From positions 2,428,501 to 2,492,500 of the forward strand of contig CP027224.1 in the NCBI GenBank assembly GCA_002973635.1: a stretch of DNA of 64,000 nt, given 5' to 3'. This DNA is from Lysinibacillus sp. B2A1 (lineage in GTDB: Bacteria; Bacillota; Bacilli; Bacillales_A; Planococcaceae). The notes beneath the pieces were generated by a model, which made no database searches, was not told the origin of the DNA, and saw nothing but the letters and a program-made list of their open reading frames with translations. Made by a program: the position numbers and the translations under genes. This document shows, piece after piece, positions 60,295 through 64,000 of this stretch. How positions within the stretch are numbered: position 1 is the first letter of the stretch; the number at the start of each line of letters is the position of its first letter.

Positions 60295-60307
60295 GGGGGC
60301 AAAGTCA

Positions 60308-60628
60308 ATGGAAGAAACTGCTTTAATGGCATCTGTTATGGGCTTGATTGTGCATAGTGGAAATACAAAGAGTGAATGCATGGAAGCCATTCAGCTAGCA
60401 AAAAAAGGACAGATTGTTGAAGCAAAAGACAAAATAAAGCTTGCCAATGACGCTTTGATTGAAGCACATCATTCTCAAACAGCTTTATTGTCACAAGAGG
60501 CAAGGGGCGAAAAAGTAGAAGTATCCATGCTATTAATCCATGCTCAGGATCATTTAATGAATGCTATAACATTTCGTGATTTAGCTGTAGAAATGATTGA
60601 GCTATATGAACGAATCAAAGGGGAGTAG
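60308..60628 (+). CDS. PTS IIA component, Lac/Cel family
   Basis: A 106-residue all-helical IIA (LacF/CelC type). The phosphorylated His is in IEAHHSQTALLSQEA; the family pattern is H-x-x-Q-T. The N-terminal LMASVMGLIVHSGNTKSECMEAI and the second helical block IHAQDHLMNAITFRDLA are usual. ATG at 60308 follows AAGGGGGCAAAG, and the IIC gene follows after 45 nt. Confidence 0.94.
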   Translation: MEETALMASVMGLIVHSGNTKSECMEAIQLAKKGQIVEAKDKIKLANDALIEAHHSQTALLSQEARGEKVEVSMLLIHAQDHLMNAITFRDLAVEMIELYERIKGE

Positions 60629-60673
60629 CATCGAATTTTGATGTCCAAATAAAAAATAAGGGGAGTGTGTGAA

Positions 60674-62002
60674 ATGTTCCGTTTTTTAGAAGAAAAATTT
60701 GTGCCAGTTGCTGCTAGAGTAGGGAATCAACGTCATTTAGTTGCCATTCGTGATGGGTTTATTACAATCATGCCATTGACAATTGTTGGATCATTTGCTG
60801 TGCTTATTAATACTTTTCCTCTTGAGCTATATCAAAATGCACTCGATTCCATTTGGAAGCACGAAACCTGGACTCAGTTTGGCGGCAACATCTGGGGTGC
60901 GACATTTGGAATAATCTCACTATTATTAGCATTTGTCGTAGCATACCACCTAACAAAAAGTTATGACAAAGATGCGATATCTGGTGGTGTGATAGGGCTT
61001 GCTAGTTACATGACCTTTGGGACATTTGGGGAGGGCGGCTTAACAGGGCTAACGACAGGTACTGGCGGCATATTTGTAGCCCTCATTACAGCCTTAATTT
61101 CTGCTGAATTATTCTCACGTTTATCGGGCAATCCAAAACTTTTAATAAAAATGCCTGCGGGAGTACCGCCAGCAGTTTCAAAGTCGTTTGCCGCATTACT
61201 ACCAGCAATTATTATAATTGGTTTAATAGCATTAGTACGTACAATTATTTCTGCTGGCTTTGATATTCCAGATATTATTGGTACATTTTATTCAACCGTT
61301 CAAGAGCCATTTATGGGCTTAACAAATACATGGGTAGCAGGTCTTATTTTAGCGTTTATTCCAACATTTTTATGGTCGTTTGGTGTTCACGGGGCAAATA
61401 TTATTGAACCATTTATGCAATCGATTAATCTACAAGCAATTGATGCAAATGTTGCTGCCATTTCAGCAGGTAAAGTAGCACCGTATATTATTAATAAACC
61501 ATTCTTTGATGCATTTATCAATATGGGTGGTTCAGGTACTACAATTGCCTTAATCATTGCTATTTTCATCATTGCGCGGAAGAACAAACAGTATAACACG
61601 GTCGGTAAGCTCTCGGCAGCACCAGGGTTGTTTAACATTAATGAGCCATTGCTATTCGGTTTACCAATTGTTTTAAATCCAATTCTATTTGTGCCGTTTA
61701 TTTTAACGCCTATGATCAATGTCACAATTGCCTTCTTTGCAACTAAATGGGGCTTAGTACCAGCAGCGACAATAGCTGCACCATGGACGACACCTCCTAT
61801 TATTAATGGTTTTTTAGTAACACAATCATGGCGCGGTGCAGTGCTTAGTATTGTTCTAATTGCTGTTGCTATCTGTATCTATTTACCATTCTTATCGATG
61901 GCAAATCGTATGGCAAAACAAAATGAGCAACGAGCTGCTGAAGCGGAGGCTCAAAGTCAACAGTCTGTTACACAATCAAATAGTCAAAAAGTAGAAGTGT
62001 AA
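60674..62002 (+). CDS. PTS IIC component, Lac/Cel family permease
   Basis: About 442 residues with 8-10 membrane helices. It begins FLEEKFVPVAARVGNQRHLVAIRDGFITIMPLTIVGSF, the family start, and contains SFGVHGANIIEPFM, the FINMGGSGTTIALII and GLFNINEPLLFGLPIVLNP segments of CelB/ChbC transporters. The permease imports and phosphorylates a disaccharide together with IIA and IIB. The hydrophilic C-terminal tail is Gln/Ser-rich. ATG at 60674 follows GGGGAGTG. Confidence 0.94.
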   Translation: MFRFLEEKFVPVAARVGNQRHLVAIRDGFITIMPLTIVGSFAVLINTFPLELYQNALDSIWKHETWTQFGGNIWGATFGIISLLLAFVVAYHLTKSYDKDAISGGVIGLASYMTFGTFGEGGLTGLTTGTGGIFVALITALISAELFSRLSGNPKLLIKMPAGVPPAVSKSFAALLPAIIIIGLIALVRTIISAGFDIPDIIGTFYSTVQEPFMGLTNTWVAGLILAFIPTFLWSFGVHGANIIEPFMQSINLQAIDANVAAISAGKVAPYIINKPFFDAFINMGGSGTTIALIIAIFIIARKNKQYNTVGKLSAAPGLFNINEPLLFGLPIVLNPILFVPFILTPMINVTIAFFATKWGLVPAATIAAPWTTPPIINGFLVTQSWRGAVLSIVLIAVAICIYLPFLSMANRMAKQNEQRAAEAEAQSQQSVTQSNSQKVEV

Positions 62003-62027
62003 TGACTGATTAACGGAGGTATTTGAA

Positions 62028-63110
62028 TTGAGAAGATTAGGAATTTCACTATATCCCCAGCATAGTACACTAGACCAAATGAAGCATTATGTGCAGCTTG
62101 CTCATGACAATGGCTTTGATCGTATATTTACCTGTCTAATGTCATTAAATAACAATGAGGAGCGGCAAAAATTACAGCAAATAAATAATTTTGCGCAGCA
62201 GCTTGGCTTTGAAATTTCAGCTGATATTGCACCAGCTGTTTTCGAAGATTTAGGCTTAACGTATAAAGATATCGCTTACTTTAAGGAGCAGTATCATTTA
62301 ACGGCTTTGCGTTTAGATATGGGGTTTTCTGGTCAAGAAGAAGCTTTTATGTCACTTGATGCAAGTAATATAAAAGTAGAATTAAATATTAGTAATGGTA
62401 CTAAGTATGTAGAAAATATATTATCCTACCAACCAAATAAAGATAATATTATTGGCTGTCACAATTTTTATCCAAGACGTTTTACGGGTCTTTCTCGTCA
62501 GCACTTTTTAACAACCTCTAAGCTGTTCAAAACGAATCATATTCGCACAGCTGCCATGATTTCATCGCAGCATGCCAAATATGGACCTTGGGAGCAAACC
62601 GAGCATGGCTTGCCAACATTAGAAGAGCATCGTTATCTACCAATTACTGTGCAAGCAAAGGATTTATGGCATACAGGATTAATCGATGATTGTATTATTG
62701 GAAATATGTATGCCTCTGAAGAAGAGCTCCATGCTTTAGGTCAATTAAATCGTCAAAAACTTGAGCTTAAAATTGTACCCTCTGCTGAAACATCTGTTTT
62801 AGAAGAAGCGATTCTATTTAAGGAGCCCCATTTTAACCGTGGAGATGTATCAGAATATGTGATTCGAAGTACACAGTCTCGCGTTAAATATAAAAATGGT
62901 GACTTCCCTGCTCATGATACAAATCCATTAAAACTGGGTGATGTGACCATTGATAATAATCTGGATATTCGTTATAAGGGCGAACTGCAAATTGTGTTGA
63001 AGGAAATACCTAATGCTGGCTCAACCAATATAGTAGCCAGAGTTGCCGAGGAAGAACAATTTTTACTAGCACATATTCAGCCATGGGAATCATTTGGCTT
63101 TACGAGATGA
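62028..63110 (+). CDS. MupG-family (DUF871) 6-phospho-N-acetylmuramidase-like protein
   Basis: A 360-residue TIM-barrel protein with a small C-terminal beta domain. Family features: GISLYPQHSTLDQMKHYVQL, LRLDMGFSGQEEAFMSLD, NFYPRRFTGLS and the C-terminal SRVKYKNGDFPAHD. In S. aureus MupG cleaves MurNAc-6-phosphate-GlcNAc after MurP import. Here it follows a Lac/Cel permease, so the PTS cargo may be a peptidoglycan or related disaccharide. The start is TTG at 62028 after GGAGG. The assignment to MupG activity is by family only. Confidence 0.85.
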   Translation: MRRLGISLYPQHSTLDQMKHYVQLAHDNGFDRIFTCLMSLNNNEERQKLQQINNFAQQLGFEISADIAPAVFEDLGLTYKDIAYFKEQYHLTALRLDMGFSGQEEAFMSLDASNIKVELNISNGTKYVENILSYQPNKDNIIGCHNFYPRRFTGLSRQHFLTTSKLFKTNHIRTAAMISSQHAKYGPWEQTEHGLPTLEEHRYLPITVQAKDLWHTGLIDDCIIGNMYASEEELHALGQLNRQKLELKIVPSAETSVLEEAILFKEPHFNRGDVSEYVIRSTQSRVKYKNGDFPAHDTNPLKLGDVTIDNNLDIRYKGELQIVLKEIPNAGSTNIVARVAEEEQFLLAHIQPWESFGFTR

Positions 63111-63204
63111 TAGTGGATAGAGAAAGGGATTGAGAGATTAATCCTCAAAGTGTTGAAAAATTAATTAGTCAAGGGACTCTTTGTGAATATTTAGTCAAAA
63201 TGAA

Positions 63205-63436
63205 GGTGATTTCCGTTCCAGGCTACTCGCTTTGTCGCTGACGCTTCGCTTTCGCGCAGAGCAAGGCTTCCAGTGGGCGAGCGACGAGCCGCTTCCTGCG
63301 CTGGGGGAACGAAGGCTAAGTGCGTCACGTCCTGTGACTGCGCCTTCGTGACCAACATCGTGTTGGCCTCAGTTTCTCGTCTGTCTCGCTATCCCACGGG
63401 AGTCGAGTAGCCTTGCACTCCAATCAGCAATAGTGT
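63205..63436. repeat. Composite palindromic repeat, left copy, with inserted structured module D
   Basis: The outer repeat starts GATTTCCGTTCC and GGCTACTCG and ends CGAGTAGCC and CACTCCAATCA, so its ends are inverted repeats. Inside at 63309-63366 is structured repeat D: outer stem CGAAGGC / GCCTTCG, inner stem GTCAC / GTGAC around GTCCT, then TGACC and CCAACA-TCG-TGTTGG. No coding sense is seen. Confidence 0.75.
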
Positions 63437-63567
63437 AGAACTTTAAATATTTTCTTCCCTCAAAAGTAAAGTAAAAGCATATTACTCACCATCATTAAAT
63501 GGATAGAATAGTGACTTCAATTTATCACTATACATTTGTGTAAAATGCCAGAAGAAAATACGATGAG

Positions 63568-63770
63568 CAGTGGTTGATTGGAGTGTAGACTGAGTGACTC
63601 CACGGGGATTCAGCGTCACAGATGAGACCCTGGAGCGAGCATATTAGGGAACGAAGGCTAAAAGCATCACGTCCTGTGATAACGCCTTCGTGACCAACCT
63701 CCTGTTGCCCCAAGCGGCTCATCGGACGCCCCCAGGAAAGCACTCAGTCGGAACGGAAATCAACCTCTCG
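63568..63770. repeat. Composite palindromic repeat, right copy (inverted), with structured module E
   Basis: The outer repeat is in the opposite orientation (GATTGGAGTG at the left, GGAACGGAAATCAA at the right). Its ends GACTGAGTG / CACTCAGTC differ from the left copy but still pair. Module E (63651-63700) is in the same orientation as module D: CGAAGGC / GCCTTCG, inner ATCAC / GTGAT around GTCCT, then TGACC and CAAC-CTCCT-GTTG. Confidence 0.75.
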
Positions 63771-63891
63771 TTTTGAAAAAGAGCTATACTTTTTAATTTG
63801 TCACCTTGAATTCATTGACATAATAGTATTTCAACAACATGGGGATTGAGCGATCAATCCTTTTTTCTTTATGAGGAAAGGGGCAAACATT

Positions 63892-64000
63892 ATGTATGTT
63901 TTAGCGATAGACGGTGGAGGCACAAAAACATCTGCGGTCCTGTGTGATGAATATGGAAATATTTATGCCAAAGTAGTGACCACTCGCAGTAATCCGACAG
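63892..64000 (+). CDS. BadF/BadG-type amino-sugar kinase, N-terminal fragment
   Basis: The first 36 codons only. The phosphate-1 motif LAIDGGGTKTSAVLCD is that of the BadF/BadG/BcrA ATPase family, which includes N-acetylglucosamine and MurNAc kinases. RBS GAGGAAAGGGG precedes the ATG. In this locus it would phosphorylate the free amino sugar released by the MupG-like enzyme, feeding NagA. The rest lies beyond the window, so the substrate is undecided. Confidence 0.8.
   Translation, partial: MYVLAIDGGGTKTSAVLCDEYGNIYAKVVTTRSNPT

Noticed and set aside
63528..63743. ORF on the minus strand in the 63.5-63.7 kb repeat
   Set aside because: It lies within the palindromic repeat and its sequence follows the repeat stems.

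Overview
The window looks like a chromosomal segment of a spore-forming, low-GC member of the Bacillales. Gene order and protein sequences fit the Lysinibacillus sphaericus/fusiformis group best; that assignment is inference from recognised family sequences and synteny, not from a search. I see no tRNA, rRNA or CRISPR array.

Layout. (1) 1-23 kb is a conserved Bacillales backbone: minC(partial)-minD, spoIVFA/spoIVFB, rplU-prp-rpmA, spo0B-obg, pheB-pheA, a DCC-family protein, a degenerate flavohemoglobin-like protein, niaR, safA-ysxE, ruvAB-queA-tgt-yajC, a DUF421 protein, spoVB, comN, secDF and a chemoreceptor. (2) 23.4-29.7 kb is a Trp T-box followed by the compact operon trpEDCFBA, without trpG. 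(3) 29.7-37.6 kb is rich in repeats and mobile DNA. recJ is split inside its GDYDADG metal-binding motif by a 2.8-kb group II intron, apt follows, and an IS3-family element sits inside an array of ~41-bp repeats. (4) 37.6-41.7 kb is an accessory block between apt and relA: a MarR regulator with a divergent MFS transporter and twin palindromic operators, then psuK-psuG. (5) 41.9-53.3 kb is relA-dtd, a DUF2642 gene, a novel-looking regulator next to a YfcC-family transporter with a six-codon leader ORF, a four-SH3 amidase, and a T-box followed by hisS and aspS. (6) 53.4-53.7 kb is 6S RNA. (7) 53.8-64 kb is an amino-sugar locus: nagA, nagR, a SIS-domain protein, ptsH (frameshifted), ptsI, an Eis-like GNAT, a Lac/Cel-type PTS (IIB, IIA, IIC), a MupG-family (DUF871) protein and the start of a BadF-type amino-sugar kinase, with NagR-like operators before nagA and before the PTS genes.

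How parts work together. The last locus carries a whole PTS phosphorelay (EI, HPr, IIA, IIB, IIC) with an intracellular 6-phospho-muramidase-like hydrolase, a sugar kinase and NagA. I infer recovery of a peptidoglycan- or chitin-derived disaccharide. The most notable non-genic signal is a family of five structured repeats (29757-30013 and 63309-63700) whose stems co-vary between copies.

Caution on sequence quality. Four genes (obg, ysxE, the intron maturase and ptsH) each lack a single base, mostly at short homopolymers. Obg is essential in B. subtilis, so at least that one is probably a consensus error.
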